A stretch of 64,000 bases of DNA from Candidatus Zemynaea palustris (GTDB lineage: Bacteria; Vulcanimicrobiota; Vulcanimicrobiia; Vulcanimicrobiales; Vulcanimicrobiaceae): contig PLCB01000009.1 of the NCBI GenBank assembly GCA_003134695.1, positions 1 to 64,000 of the forward strand. Reading direction: 5' to 3'. The position numbers were made by a program, and so were the translations under genes. The notes below the pieces were generated by a model. The model was not told the origin of the DNA. It did no database searches and worked only from the letters and a program-made list of their open reading frames with translations. Position 1 is the stretch's first letter. The number at the start of each line of letters is the position of its first letter. This document shows, in pieces, positions 45,355 through 53,907 of this stretch.

Positions 45355-46896
45355 TTATTTCCCGACCGCGATTCCGAAGATCGCGAACGCGCCGGTGCTC
45401 ACCTTGAAGATCAACGAAGGCACGCTGCCCGCCGTGATCGGCGCGGTGTAGACCGTGACGGTCGCATCGCTGAGGTTGCCGATGTACAGGTTCCCGGCCG
45501 GGTCGAGCGCGAGCCCTTCGGGCGTGTTCACGCCGGTCTGGAGGTTGAACGCCGGAGTGCTTGCCGCCGTGATCGGCAGGTTGTACACGTCGACCCGTCC
45601 CGGCGCGTTCGCCACCGAGGCGGCGTACAACTGGGTCGCGTTCACCGCGATCTTGCGATATGCGGTGCTGGCGGACGAGAACGGGTAGTTGATGACGTTC
45701 GGCGTGATGATCGGCGCACCGGTATACGGGGGCGCGTAGACGTAGATGTTGCTGCCGCAGCCACCTCCCGGCTGTGAGGTACCGGCGCAGGCGGCGGCGT
45801 TACCGGTGCCGGCGTTCGAGATGTAGAGGTTCTGCGCGGCGTCGATCGCCGTGCCGATATCCGAGACCATTCCAGCGTCCGTGACGAACGCCGCCGGCAC
45901 GCTCGCGTTGCTGAATGGCGAGTTGAACCGGTTCACCCGGTTTGAGACCGTCGCGGCCCAGAAGTCGCCGGTGCTCAGGAACGAGGCATTACCGTTGTTG
46001 GTTGCGGCGCCGTTGTTGAACGTCGCAGCAGGCACGCTCGCACCGGAGAGCGGGGCCGTAAAGAACTGCAAGTGGCCCGCGTTGTCACCGACTGCGAGGT
46101 TTCCATTGGCGTCGACCCCGACGGTCACGACGTTATTCGAGGCGATCGCGAAGTTCGACGTTGTACTCATGGTCAGCGGGAGATTGAACTGCAGGACACT
46201 GCCCGACGTATTGTCGTTCCCGACGTAGAGATGCAGCGGGGTGGGAGTCGGCGCCGGGGTCGGAGTCGGAGTCGGGGTCGGTACCACCAATGTCGAGCTG
46301 GTGGTGAACAGCACGAAGGAGTACGTTCTTCCGGCGACGAGCGCGAAGGGTGCGCCGCCCGTCGTCCAGATGAGCGTGTTGCCGTTGACTGCTGCGGTGC
46401 CTTCGATCGTATTCCAGCCGGCTGCCGCGTTGCCGGGATCGTAGATCGCCACGTACGCACTGCCCGCGCTCGGCAGCGTCGCTCCGGGCGAGAACGCGAT
46501 CGCGAACGACGGGGTGTTGGGGCATGTTACATTGACGTCAGGCGTGACCGTGAAATACCCGAACGGCACGATGCTCGCGCCGCCGATATTCTGCGGCCGG
46601 CGCCTCATCGCCGCGACGGCCGGCGTTCCGGTGGGCGCCGAGAGCGAGAAGACGATGCTCAGGTGCGCAACGGCGCTCGCCGGCGTGCAGCTCGTCGTCC
46701 CGGTGACCGTCGAACCGAACGGGCCGACCGGCCCGAGCGTGAGGGACGATGACAAGGTCGTGCTCGTCGTCAGGATGCCGCTCGCACTCGCGATCGGTCC
46801 GGGGGTCGGAGTCGGCAGCGGCACCGTACCGTTGCTCGTATTGCAGCCGGCCGCAATGGCGGCGAGCGCGACTATAATGAATAGACGGTGAAGCAT
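45355..46896 (-). CDS. Propeller lipoprotein with Pro/Thr linker
   Basis: 513 aa. Lipobox LAAIAAGC at residues 11-18, so the mature N-terminal Cys should be lipidated. PLPTPTPGP and a longer PTPTPTP linker near residue 215 separate an N-terminal beta domain from a C-terminal NHL/SMP-30-like propeller (LHLYVGNDNTSGSVLQFNLP; GLALDPAGNLYIGNLSDATV). Probably an outer-membrane-anchored surface protein; binding target unknown. Overlapping GGAGGG is 3-4 nt before ATG. Confidence 0.8.
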   Translation of the reverse strand: MLHRLFIIVALAAIAAGCNTSNGTVPLPTPTPGPIASASGILTTSTTLSSSLTLGPVGPFGSTVTGTTSCTPASAVAHLSIVFSLSAPTGTPAVAAMRRRPQNIGGASIVPFGYFTVTPDVNVTCPNTPSFAIAFSPGATLPSAGSAYVAIYDPGNAAAGWNTIEGTAAVNGNTLIWTTGGAPFALVAGRTYSFVLFTTSSTLVVPTPTPTPTPAPTPTPLHLYVGNDNTSGSVLQFNLPLTMSTTSNFAIASNNVVTVGVDANGNLAVGDNAGHLQFFTAPLSGASVPAATFNNGAATNNGNASFLSTGDFWAATVSNRVNRFNSPFSNASVPAAFVTDAGMVSDIGTAIDAAQNLYISNAGTGNAAACAGTSQPGGGCGSNIYVYAPPYTGAPIITPNVINYPFSSASTAYRKIAVNATQLYAASVANAPGRVDVYNLPITAASTPAFNLQTGVNTPEGLALDPAGNLYIGNLSDATVTVYTAPITAGSVPSLIFKVSTGAFAIFGIAVGK

Positions 46897-47070
46897 GAAC
46901 CCTCCAGCTATCGGACCTGGGGAGCCTTCGCCCAGGAACCTCGCCTACCTGGTTCGCGCGAAATCCTCGCGAAGATCCCCGCAGTCTGACGAGCAGGACG
47001 CACACAGGGCCTTAGAAACGCGACGTCGGAGTTGCCCGCGACACCAAGAATTCCGTCGGAGGGGCGTCTC

Positions 47071-47895
47071 ATGCGAAATGCTACGCACCGTCTCATTGCC
47101 ATCGTGGCGAGTGTCGTTGCCCTTGCGATCTCGCCGCCGGCCGTGGCCGGCAATGACGATCAAGTCGTCAACCACACACGCGCCCTCATCGAATGGGTTT
47201 TCGGATTCAAACTGGATGCGACGACGATGCAAGCGATCCGCGACGGCACTGCGATCGACATGTCGAAGGACCCGGCGGGCGTTCAAGCCTCGGTGCAGGA
47301 TATGGACAACGTCATGGCTTGGGTCGCCAAACATTCGGCCGGCGACCGCGCCTTGTTGCGCAGTCTCATCGAGCCCCAACTGGTGGCCGCCTTCCAAGCC
47401 GACACGGATCCCAGCTCCGATACTTCGAAGAGACTCGTGGTTGCCTGGCGAGCGCACAATCACCCCATAGCCGAAGGCACGCCGCCGCTGAGACGCGCCG
47501 TCGTCGATTCGTACGTTGGGATGTTCGAATTCATCTCCAAGCACGCCGGCAAGTCCGTGCCCGCCGGCATCGCGAATCACGATCAGTTCGCAAAACGCGT
47601 TGCCGCTCAATACGCGGCCGCATCGCCCGACATGCAGATGAAGTTCAACAACGTTCAGACCTTGTGGCTGGCAACCCAGGCGCTGTGGGCGCAGGCCACA
47701 CCGGCACAGCGGAACGCGTTAAGCGCGCAGTGGCGAGGCACCGCAAAGCCCGTCGCGGCGGCGCCGAAAGCAGCGCCGCCCAAATCGGGCCTCGGCGCTC
47801 AGACCTTTAACGAGGAACGATACAAAGAGCATCTCTTCGTTCTGGGCCAGAGTCGGGCGATCATGTCGACCTGGTCGAACCCGTTCATCCATTAA
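47071..47895 (+). CDS. Exported protein of unknown function
   Basis: 274 aa from ATG 47071 with GGAGGGG at 6-nt spacing. Signal peptide MRNATHRLIAIVASVVALAI with cleavage near AVAG. The mature protein is alpha-helical and Ala/Gln-rich (VNHTRALIEWVFGFKLDATT; FNNVQTLWLATQALWAQATP) with a Pro/Ala/Lys linker near residue 230. No family recognised. It marks the start of the accessory stretch where most genes lack known relatives. Confidence 0.7.
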   Translation: MRNATHRLIAIVASVVALAISPPAVAGNDDQVVNHTRALIEWVFGFKLDATTMQAIRDGTAIDMSKDPAGVQASVQDMDNVMAWVAKHSAGDRALLRSLIEPQLVAAFQADTDPSSDTSKRLVVAWRAHNHPIAEGTPPLRRAVVDSYVGMFEFISKHAGKSVPAGIANHDQFAKRVAAQYAAASPDMQMKFNNVQTLWLATQALWAQATPAQRNALSAQWRGTAKPVAAAPKAAPPKSGLGAQTFNEERYKEHLFVLGQSRAIMSTWSNPFIH

Positions 47896-47906
47896 GCCTG
47901 TGTACG

Positions 47907-48200
47907 TTACGGGCAGAGATCCGGGCGTTTGGCGCGCAAGGTCGTCGCAAAGCGCCTAGCTGCCGCCCTCGGAACATCTACGACTAGTGCGAACCGATCG
48001 ACGCCGCCCGCGACAACACTCGCAGCGGGGAGAGAGAGCGCTTCCGCATGCTTCACAACCGCATAGGATGCGGCCCATGGTTCGCTGGTGATGATCCAGC
48101 CGCCGATTTGGCGCTGGTCGTCGTTAATGATGGTTCCGGGAACCCCCATTACGCGCTCGAGCTCCGCCCAAAACGCATCGCGCCACTCAGAGTAGGTCAT
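47907..48200 (-). CDS. Small soluble protein of unknown function
   Basis: 97 aa from ATG 48200 (MTYSEWRDAFWAELERVMGV). Composition and secondary-structure pattern look coding (YAVVKHAEALSLPAA; DRFALVVDVPRAAARRFATT), but no family was recognised and the ribosome binding site is weak. Converges on the preceding exported-protein gene. The frame is open upstream to 48266, so the start may be earlier. Confidence 0.55.
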   Translation of the reverse strand: MTYSEWRDAFWAELERVMGVPGTIINDDQRQIGGWIITSEPWAASYAVVKHAEALSLPAASVVAGGVDRFALVVDVPRAAARRFATTLRAKRPDLCP

Positions 48201-48716
48201 GATGAGCTGTCGTATTGTCGTGGCCAAGCACGACGCCCTGGTATCGCCGCAGCTGGTCCGTGCCACCGACCCGCTCTGAGCTTATCCGGCCTTCGTCACT
48301 GAAGACGACGAGCGATACGGGCGCCGTGACGGAGGCGGGGCACTTCACCGAGGACCAGGTCGACGTAGGGAAGTCACTGGCCGCCGAATCGCCGGCGGCA
48401 CAATGGCGGACCCGAGCGCCCGGCCCACCGTGTGAATCAAGTCTCGCGCTGCTTCTGACCTTTTCTGACTAAGAGGGACAATGTGGACGGCCAACTCGCC
48501 TTATGACCGCCCGCCTTACCGTTCGTGATTGGTACGAAATGTCGAAGGTGCAGATTAAGGGGGCGCCCGATTCATTGACGTAATGTGTCGGGATATTTTG
48601 TAGCCCAATGATTGCGCCAGCGAACAGGCTGACCACGACCATCGCGACTTAACCCTCAGGCGCGCAATATCCAAAATGTTTCCGGAAAATCACTCTTAGA
48701 ATACTTTATACCACCC
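48201..48716. other. Intergenic region without a supported gene
   Basis: About 515 bp, AT-richer than the left half of the window. A plus-strand frame at 48215-48472 has no start signal or recognisable content. No hairpin terminator or paired promoter was convincing. It separates two minus-strand genes and may be decayed DNA. Confidence 0.5.
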
Positions 48717-49574
48717 TCAACTAAACCAGCCTTTCGCGGCGTCGGACAACAGGCTCCCCATATGCGAGTCTAACCATTTTGTCCAACCGGGGAATGGCCC
48801 ACCGTTCAGAAAGCAGCACGATGGGGGATCGGGCCAAGGGAATGCGACGCTATAGACAAGCGGCCAATGCGCGCCTGGAGGGTCATATGCGCCAACCCCG
48901 AGGTGCGCAACAAGACCTTGAATCGTCCGGGCGTCCTTGGCAAGCAGCGACCTGGTGCTGAGATTTGAAATCGTTACAAAAGCCTCGGCTACCGTGACGG
49001 GGCCCTGGGCCTTCGCGACCGGGGCCGCAAGCGTAACGTGAAGGGTAGCATCGAAGTAAGTTCGGACCACCGGGTCGTAACCAATCCTCGTTCCTGATCT
49101 GCCGACCTGAAACCGGCTCAGCGTGTACTTGCCGTCGATGTAATTCGAGTGCGTGCTGTAAGTGAACGCGACTTTGTTCTTCCCCGCATCCGCCCCGGAT
49201 AAGGACCCTTTCATCATCTTGCAGGAGACGTTAGACACCGAGATCGGAAGCTTGGACTTGGGCCACACGTATCTTTTTGCGCCCGTGCCGCCGCCGCCCG
49301 GGCCAAGCGGGCCGCCCTCTACGGGGTTGTAAGTGTATGTGTCGAGTCTGGGCGCCAGTGCGAAGAGGTTCCTGACGGTCTGGCACGGCAGACCGCGCGT
49401 CCAAAAACTGGCGAGATCCCCGTTGACCTGCCTGCGATTGATCTGCGGACTCGTCGTGCGGCCGCTCACGGTTCGAGTGAGGGCCAAGTCTCCGGCCGTG
49501 AATGTTCGCGGCGAGGCCGAGACCTGCGCGATTGCGAGCACGAAGATAAAAACGAACGTGATGACGAGACGCAT
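48717..49574 (-). CDS. Exported protein of unknown function
   Basis: 285 aa with signal peptide MRLVITFVFIFVLAIAQVSA; GGAGG lies 9 nt before ATG. The mature protein is beta-rich with two Cys pairs (GLPCQ, VSCK, and SCCFLNGG near the end) and a Gly-rich loop (GGPLGPGGGGTG). C-terminal LDSHMGSLLSDAAKGWFS is amphipathic. No family recognised. Confidence 0.7.
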   Translation of the reverse strand: MRLVITFVFIFVLAIAQVSASPRTFTAGDLALTRTVSGRTTSPQINRRQVNGDLASFWTRGLPCQTVRNLFALAPRLDTYTYNPVEGGPLGPGGGGTGAKRYVWPKSKLPISVSNVSCKMMKGSLSGADAGKNKVAFTYSTHSNYIDGKYTLSRFQVGRSGTRIGYDPVVRTYFDATLHVTLAAPVAKAQGPVTVAEAFVTISNLSTRSLLAKDARTIQGLVAHLGVGAYDPPGAHWPLVYSVAFPWPDPPSCCFLNGGPFPGWTKWLDSHMGSLLSDAAKGWFS

Positions 49575-49857
49575 CTAATAGGTCCTCCAGAAACAGCAAA
49601 GCTATGCGTCAATGATGCCCATCAGATTAACGTTGGCTGCCGCTATCTCGATCCCATGTTGGGAGATTGAACATCCACGTGATCTCATGAACCAGTGCGA
49701 CGACTGATCCGGCCACAGGACAATTACGCCGTAGCCCAAACCTGTGCGCTCGCCGATCAAGAACTGTGCCACGCGACCTACGAACTCGGGATCGGCGCGA
49801 CGTTCTGGAAGGCCACCGCCTAGCGGGGATCGGAATACTCCTTGCGCAGGAATGTCC
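49575..49857. other. Intergenic region upstream of two divergent exported-protein genes
   Basis: About 280 bp. It should contain promoters for the minus-strand 48717-49574 gene and the plus-strand gene at 49858. A minus-strand frame (49602-49859, 85 aa, containing ERTGLGYGVIVLWPDQSSHW) looks faintly protein-like and could be a fragment of a lost gene, but it is unsupported. Confidence 0.45.
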
Positions 49858-51042
49858 ATGTGCTGTTCGGTTCCGGTTCAGTGGCTCCGGCGCGCCGTTC
49901 TTCTGCCCCTACTCGGCGCAGCGACGTTGTTTCCCGGTCGCGCGCTAGCGGCGCCCGTGCTCAACTCGGTGACTCCAGGGGCTTGCATGGCCGAGCCGAG
50001 CATACAGCTGTTCACGCTGAACGGCTCGGGTCTCACCGGCCCCAAGACGAACGGCTATTCTTTCGATCAGGACGTCCAGCTCCATGTCAGCATCAATGGC
50101 GCCCCGTACCAGAATAAGCCGAACATCATCCAGACGTGGACCTCGGTCCAACTAACACTCCAGCTCGATGCCGGCACCTTCTGCCCCGCGCCCGGCAGCC
50201 TGCGCTTCTTTATCAGCGTCCTGGGAGTGAATTCAAGCGTGTTTTCGATGCCGATCGTCGCGGCGCCGAGTGGACCGCCGACGATCAGTTCGATCAATCC
50301 CACGAGCTTGCCGATCGCCGCGACGAGTTGGGGTATGCGTATCGTTGCAACCGGTCTCGACATCAGTTCGACCGGAGTCACGGTGAATGGCGTGTCGCCA
50401 GGCTTCTTGTCAAGGCTCGATGCTTTCTCGGGATATGTCGACATCGTCGTCCCGCCGTCTTTGCGAGCGCAGGCCGGGCGCTATCAAGTCGTCGTGACAA
50501 CAGCACGCGGATCGTCAAACCCGGTCAACTTCGATATCATCGGATCGCCGGTGATCAAGAGCATCGCGCCTTCAACCATATCGCTGCTCCCGCCACCTCG
50601 AGCGAGCACGCTCGCGCGACCCCTCTCCCCTGGATCAGGGCCTGCGGGCCCGGTTGGGCCTGCCGGACCGCCCGCGCCGGCCGGACCCGCCGCGCCTGCG
50701 CCCGCGCCGTCCGCGACGTCTCATATCGCTGCGCTCCAATCATCCAGCGCGATCTTCGGGATACCATTCACCATCAACGCGAGCGATATCGATGCCAACG
50801 TAACACTTACATTTGGTGGGCAGTCATTGCCGATCGATCAAAAAATGCTCACGTACGGCGCACAAAAAATTGTTGCGCGTCTGCCGAAGTGGGCCCAACT
50901 GTGCGGCACGCAAAACTACGCGATTCAATTACGTACGGCGATTGGCACTTCGAACACGGCCATGCTCGTCGTGCAGAATACCCCGTGCACAAATCCGCAG
51001 ATGGCACTGCCGGCGCGATCAATACACACGCCGCCGCCCTAA
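49858..51042 (+). CDS. Exported Ig-like (IPT/TIG-type) protein with Pro/Gly/Ala linker
   Basis: 394 aa. ATG 49858 is chosen over 49852 because AGGA then sits 6 nt upstream. Signal peptide near VPVQWLRRAVLLPLLGAAT, ending ALA. Three Ig-like TIG-type units can be seen (APVLNSVTPGACMAEPSIQL; PPTISSINPTSLPIAATSWG; SPVIKSIAPSTISLLPPP), then a Gly-Pro-Ala linker (~residues 255-290) before a last beta domain. Likely a cell-surface protein. Confidence 0.75.
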   Translation: MCCSVPVQWLRRAVLLPLLGAATLFPGRALAAPVLNSVTPGACMAEPSIQLFTLNGSGLTGPKTNGYSFDQDVQLHVSINGAPYQNKPNIIQTWTSVQLTLQLDAGTFCPAPGSLRFFISVLGVNSSVFSMPIVAAPSGPPTISSINPTSLPIAATSWGMRIVATGLDISSTGVTVNGVSPGFLSRLDAFSGYVDIVVPPSLRAQAGRYQVVVTTARGSSNPVNFDIIGSPVIKSIAPSTISLLPPPRASTLARPLSPGSGPAGPVGPAGPPAPAGPAAPAPAPSATSHIAALQSSSAIFGIPFTINASDIDANVTLTFGGQSLPIDQKMLTYGAQKIVARLPKWAQLCGTQNYAIQLRTAIGTSNTAMLVVQNTPCTNPQMALPARSIHTPPP

Positions 51043-51074
51043 AATTGGGCCACTTTTTGGCCCCCGTTAATCGA

Positions 51075-51096
51075 AAAACCGCTTAACAACGCGGTT
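51075..51096 (+). terminator. Terminator-like hairpin next to the left att-like repeat
   Basis: AACCGC and GCGGTT form a 6-bp stem around an 8-nt loop, preceded by AAAA and followed by CCTTT, about 35 bp after the stop of the TIG-type protein. A decayed version of the same block precedes the second repeat near 53665-53686. Confidence 0.45.
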
Positions 51097-51102
51097 CCTT
51101 TG

Positions 51103-51123
51103 GTAGCCCCAACGGGATTCGAA
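51103..51123. repeat. tRNA-3'-end-like direct repeat, copy 1 (putative att site)
   Basis: A 21-bp block containing CCCCAACGGGATTCGAA. Read on the minus strand it is the T-loop, T-stem and acceptor strand of a tRNA 3' half (TTCGAATCCCGTTGGGG, then CTACCA with the encoded CCA). No complete tRNA can be folded from the flank: the 5' T-stem bases do not pair. Tyrosine-recombinase elements commonly use exactly this tRNA part as their attachment core. Confidence 0.65.
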
Positions 51124-51221
51124 TCCGACGCTTCGTGGTTTTGTGCGGGCGCGAGAGGGCTCACATGGCCGAGGAATCGAGGCTTTTCAGGTGTCGGCGG
51201 GTTTCGATGGGCGGGCGTGGT

Positions 51222-51249
51222 TGCAACCGACTGCAACCAGATTGCAACC
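51222..51249. repeat. Phased TGCAACC repeat cluster A
   Basis: Three copies of TGCAACC begin at 51222, 51232 and 51243, i.e. about one helical turn apart, roughly 100 bp from the left att-like repeat. Such phased repeats look like protein-binding iterons, for example arm-type sites for a tyrosine integrase. Cluster B at 52871 shares the same spacing and flanking bases. Confidence 0.6.
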
Positions 51250-51364
51250 AGGAAACGCGCCAATTCCGTGCCACCTTCGCCGCCCTCCCGCAATCGAACG
51301 GGCAGAGTCGAACCAGCAGCAATCCGTTTTTCTAGGTCGCTAAACCAAGCGTGTTACGGGGGCG

Positions 51365-52108
51365 TCAGCGTCCGGCCAGCTGAAGGCCGATGTAGGGTGC
51401 GGAACGTACCGTCTGCGCCGTGCGGCTACCAGGGTGGAGCGAACGCATCTCTTGATATAACCCAAAGACGAGCGCGCTGCTGGATGAACCCAATCGCCAA
51501 CTGACACCGCCGTCGAAGGTGACGGCGGTAAAGGTGAGCGTCCGGGCACCGTAAGCGCCCTGCGCTGCGGGATAGTAGTACAGCGCGGTAAAGACGTCGA
51601 GGCGCCTTTCGGGATTCACGGAGCGCTCGATGCCGACGCCGCCTCCGCGGATGCGGCGGTATCCGATCGGGTAGTCGAGGTTCGAGCTTGTTTGGAGAAA
51701 CCCGATCCCGGCGTAGAGATCGAAGAATCCGGTGCAGCGAGCGATACGCGCCTCGTCGGTTTCCTCAATGGCAAGGAACCATGGAACAGCAACGTCCGGA
51801 CCGGCGAGGGTATGAATGACGGTGTCCGTTTGGTCGCCGGTGTGCTCCGTCTGGTATTCGCTGCGGTGCGTTTGAATCGTAAGTGCGTAGCCCTTGCGAA
51901 TCAAGGTCCCTCTTGCAAAGAACGACGGGAACTCCTCATTACCGTCGCTTGCGACCTGGTTATACACGTCTCCGAGCGAGTTGGCCACGACAATACTTTG
52001 CGAATCAGCCGTCGAGCACGGCCGCGCCTGAGCCGACGCACCGATCGCGAGCACACTGGCGAAAAAGAGTGCGGCCGCGATTGGCGCGCGTAAAGGTCCG
52101 AACGTCAA
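51365..52108 (-). CDS. Small outer-membrane beta-barrel-like exported protein
   Basis: 247 aa. Signal peptide RAPIAAALFFASVLAIGASA, ending AQA. The mature sequence alternates polar and aromatic residues (TGFFDLYAGIGFLQTSSNLD; RLDVFTALYYYPAAQGAYGA) and ends in a short strand-like SAPYIGLQLAGR, as in small barrels. Lies between the two att-like repeats. No specific family recognised. Confidence 0.65.
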   Translation of the reverse strand: MTFGPLRAPIAAALFFASVLAIGASAQARPCSTADSQSIVVANSLGDVYNQVASDGNEEFPSFFARGTLIRKGYALTIQTHRSEYQTEHTGDQTDTVIHTLAGPDVAVPWFLAIEETDEARIARCTGFFDLYAGIGFLQTSSNLDYPIGYRRIRGGGVGIERSVNPERRLDVFTALYYYPAAQGAYGARTLTFTAVTFDGGVSWRLGSSSSALVFGLYQEMRSLHPGSRTAQTVRSAPYIGLQLAGR

Positions 52109-52143
52109 TTGGTCGCGCTATGACTCAGCAAAACCGAGCCGCA

Positions 52144-52599
52144 CTAGCCGCAGCTCGAGCTATCGCCGACAAGGGTAAGCGTCGCCGTCACGCCGCCGCC
52201 GGCCGTGACGGTAAGCGTGTTCGTGATTGCGCCGCCTGAATCGGTAACGGTGAATGTTGTCGCCGAGGTACCGCTGGATGGTGAGACCGTAAAGCTGGTC
52301 GAGTTACTAACCACCGTAAACGTCCCGCTATAGTTGGCTTGTGAGATAGTGAACGTGTTCAGGGCCCCGTTCGTGCAAAAGACGGTCATCGTGTTGCCGC
52401 TGACGTTCGGACCACGGAACGTCACAGCGCCGGGCGCCGGGGTCGGGGTGGGTGAGGGCGACGGCGACGCGATCGGCGTTGAGCTTGACGCATTTCCGCC
52501 CGATCCGCTGCACTGGGCGAGGGTAACGCCCAGCGCGGCTAGAGCCAGAAAGCCGAAAATCTGAACTTTCGCACGCAGCATTTCGCGTCTCGCTTTCAT
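52144..52599 (-). CDS. Small lipoprotein with Pro/Ser/Thr linker and BACON-like beta domain
   Basis: 151 aa. Hydrophobic leader FGFLALAALGVTLAQC with a lipobox-like LAQC, followed by SGSGG and a PSPSPTPTPAP linker, then a beta-rich domain with TFTISQANYSGTFTVVSNST and repeated Thr/Gly strands. Probably membrane-anchored on the cell surface. An alternative start is ATG 52581. Lies inside the putative integrated segment. Confidence 0.65.
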   Translation of the reverse strand: MKARREMLRAKVQIFGFLALAALGVTLAQCSGSGGNASSSTPIASPSPSPTPTPAPGAVTFRGPNVSGNTMTVFCTNGALNTFTISQANYSGTFTVVSNSTSFTVSPSSGTSATTFTVTDSGGAITNTLTVTAGGGVTATLTLVGDSSSCG

Positions 52600-53290
52600 A
52601 GAACCGTCTTCAAAAAGCGGGTTCGCGTCGAACGGCGTTCACCCTGTGGTAGACGCACGCGAGACAAATCTGGGAACGACGGCTCCGAGGGCTTCAGGTT
52701 GAAGCCTGGCCCAAAGGTAGCAGACCGGGCCACGGCCCGCCCTCCACGGTCGCCGAAGAAAAGGCGCACAACCCGTTTTTCTAGGGTCAGGACGGGGTGC
52801 GGTCGGTTACCAAAGGTTTATTCCGTGAGACTTTTCGGCTTCTGAGGGTCATCATTCGGCCAGGCGTGGTTGCAGCCGACTGCGACCAAATTGCAACCAG
52901 AAAATGGCGTTACAGGAAAGCGGGAAAGAACGTGGGCTGATTGAGCCCTCAGGATGCGGCGAACGCGTGTGACGAACTATAAAGGCTCGCGTCCAAGCGC
53001 CAGCGCGCGGCAGCGCGTTTGGAATGCATGAATTCGAGCATTCTGGATGGCAGGCGCGTCGTGCCAGCGCGGCTGGCACAGCGCAGTGAAGGCATCGGCT
53101 TCGTCCGTTGTCCCCGGCCTTGCAGCTCGAGCCGTTCGCGGCGTTCGAGCGCGCTGACCGAGGGAACGGCTTCGTAAGTAAGGGATGAGGGCCGGCCCCT
53201 GAGAGGCACGCGGCGTCGAAGACGAGGGTAACCAGCGTTGCCTTCTGCGCGCCGCTGCCCCGATACCGTGATTGGTGGCCGCTCGGAGTA
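52600..53290. other. Intergenic region containing repeat cluster B
   Basis: About 690 bp with no supported gene. At 52871-52898 there are three TGCAACC-like units (TGCAGCC, TGCGACC, TGCAACC) with the same 10/11-bp spacing as cluster A, and the flanks share GCGTGGTTGCA and CCAG. A CCGTTTTTCTAGG block near 52780 also recurs near 51325. The remainder may be degraded mobile-element DNA. Confidence 0.5.
52871..52898. repeat. Phased TGCAACC repeat cluster B
   Basis: Imperfect copies at 52871, 52881 and 52892 keep the 10- then 11-bp spacing seen in cluster A, and the surrounding ~40 bp is clearly homologous to it. This points to duplication of a whole functional site rather than chance repetition. 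Confidence 0.55.
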
Positions 53291-53581
53291 TTGTTGCTTA
53301 TCGACACTGGGGCAAACGTAAGTGGCATCGACGAGCAGGTCGCTGCGCAACTTGGACTTCAGACGACCGGGCCTAAGAAGGTCCACGGTATCGGAGGCCC
53401 GGGCACGGCGAACGAACACATCGTTCAGATCCGGCTGTCGGGCGCTGGGACGGCTCTATGGTTGGTGGTCAGTGCGAAGCTACAAGGAGCTGGCAATATC
53501 GCGCTCATTGGGACCGACATCCTGACCGAATGCGTCTTCGTCTTTGACGGGCCTAACGGGACGTTTTCCCTGAGCTGGTAG
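53291..53581 (+). CDS. Retropepsin-like aspartyl protease domain protein, possibly 5'-truncated
   Basis: 96 aa from TTG 53291. LLIDTGANVSGIDEQVAAQL contains the catalytic DTG triad of clan AA, and the later IALIGTDILTECVFVFDGP matches the hydrophobic-GxD/N part of bacterial retropepsins. Homologues usually have 10-20 residues before the DTG strand; here the frame is open upstream but without a good start, so the N-terminus may be lost or use a non-standard start. Single-domain proteases of this type act as dimers. Confidence 0.65.
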   Translation: MLLIDTGANVSGIDEQVAAQLGLQTTGPKKVHGIGGPGTANEHIVQIRLSGAGTALWLVVSAKLQGAGNIALIGTDILTECVFVFDGPNGTFSLSW

Positions 53582-53625
53582 CTAAGGCGGAAAACCGGTC
53601 CATCCCGACGCTCTCGCTACTCGAC

Positions 53626-53643
53626 TGCAACCAAACTGCAACC
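53626..53643. repeat. Phased TGCAACC repeat cluster C
   Basis: Two TGCAACC copies 11 bp apart (53626 and 53637), about 50 bp before the right att-like repeat. With cluster A next to the left repeat this gives an arrangement like arm sites beside both attachment cores. Confidence 0.55.
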
Positions 53644-53691
53644 AGGATCGGCTCGAGAACGAAAAAACCCCGTGGTTACGCGGTTCGGATT

Positions 53692-53712
53692 GTAGCCCCA
53701 ACGGGATTCGAA
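53692..53712. repeat. tRNA-3'-end-like direct repeat, copy 2 (putative att site)
   Basis: Identical over 21 bp to the copy at 51103-51123 and preceded by the same ACGCGGTTC block nine bases long after a 5-bp difference. The encoded CCA is not kept here (CTACAA). The two copies are direct repeats 2.6 kb apart and bracket the barrel-like, lipoprotein and protease genes. Confidence 0.65.
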
Positions 53713-53907
53713 CTCTCAGCCAGCGGTCCCGGCCGATCCCTGGCAATCCCCAAGAGGCCCGTTCTATAAAGTTTCCGGCGCAGCGGCATCACAGGCGCTC
53801 CCTAGCGATCCCTGTCACGTTCACCCGCTCCGTGACAAAATTGTGACAAAGCTGAAAGCCTATTGGGCTGCGCAATTCCAATTACGGAGGTGCCGTGAGT
53901 CCGGAAT
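53713..53907. other. Non-coding stretch after the right att-like repeat
   Basis: About 195 bp, AT-rich at its end, with a GTGACAAAATTGTGAC direct repeat near 53835-53850 but no supported gene. It follows the 53692 repeat and precedes the 3' end of a minus-strand gene. Confidence 0.4.

Noticed and set aside
51102-51180. Complete tRNA gene on the minus strand
   Set aside because: Only the T-loop and 3' side match; the 5' T-stem, anticodon arm and acceptor 5' strand cannot be formed.
51222-51249. CRISPR array
   Set aside because: The units are 7-8 bp with no unique spacers of constant length and no cas genes; these are phased short repeats.
52949-53419. Minus-strand frame opposite the retropepsin gene (156 aa)
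   Set aside because: Arg/Ser-rich shadow; the DTG protease motif on the plus strand is the coding signal.
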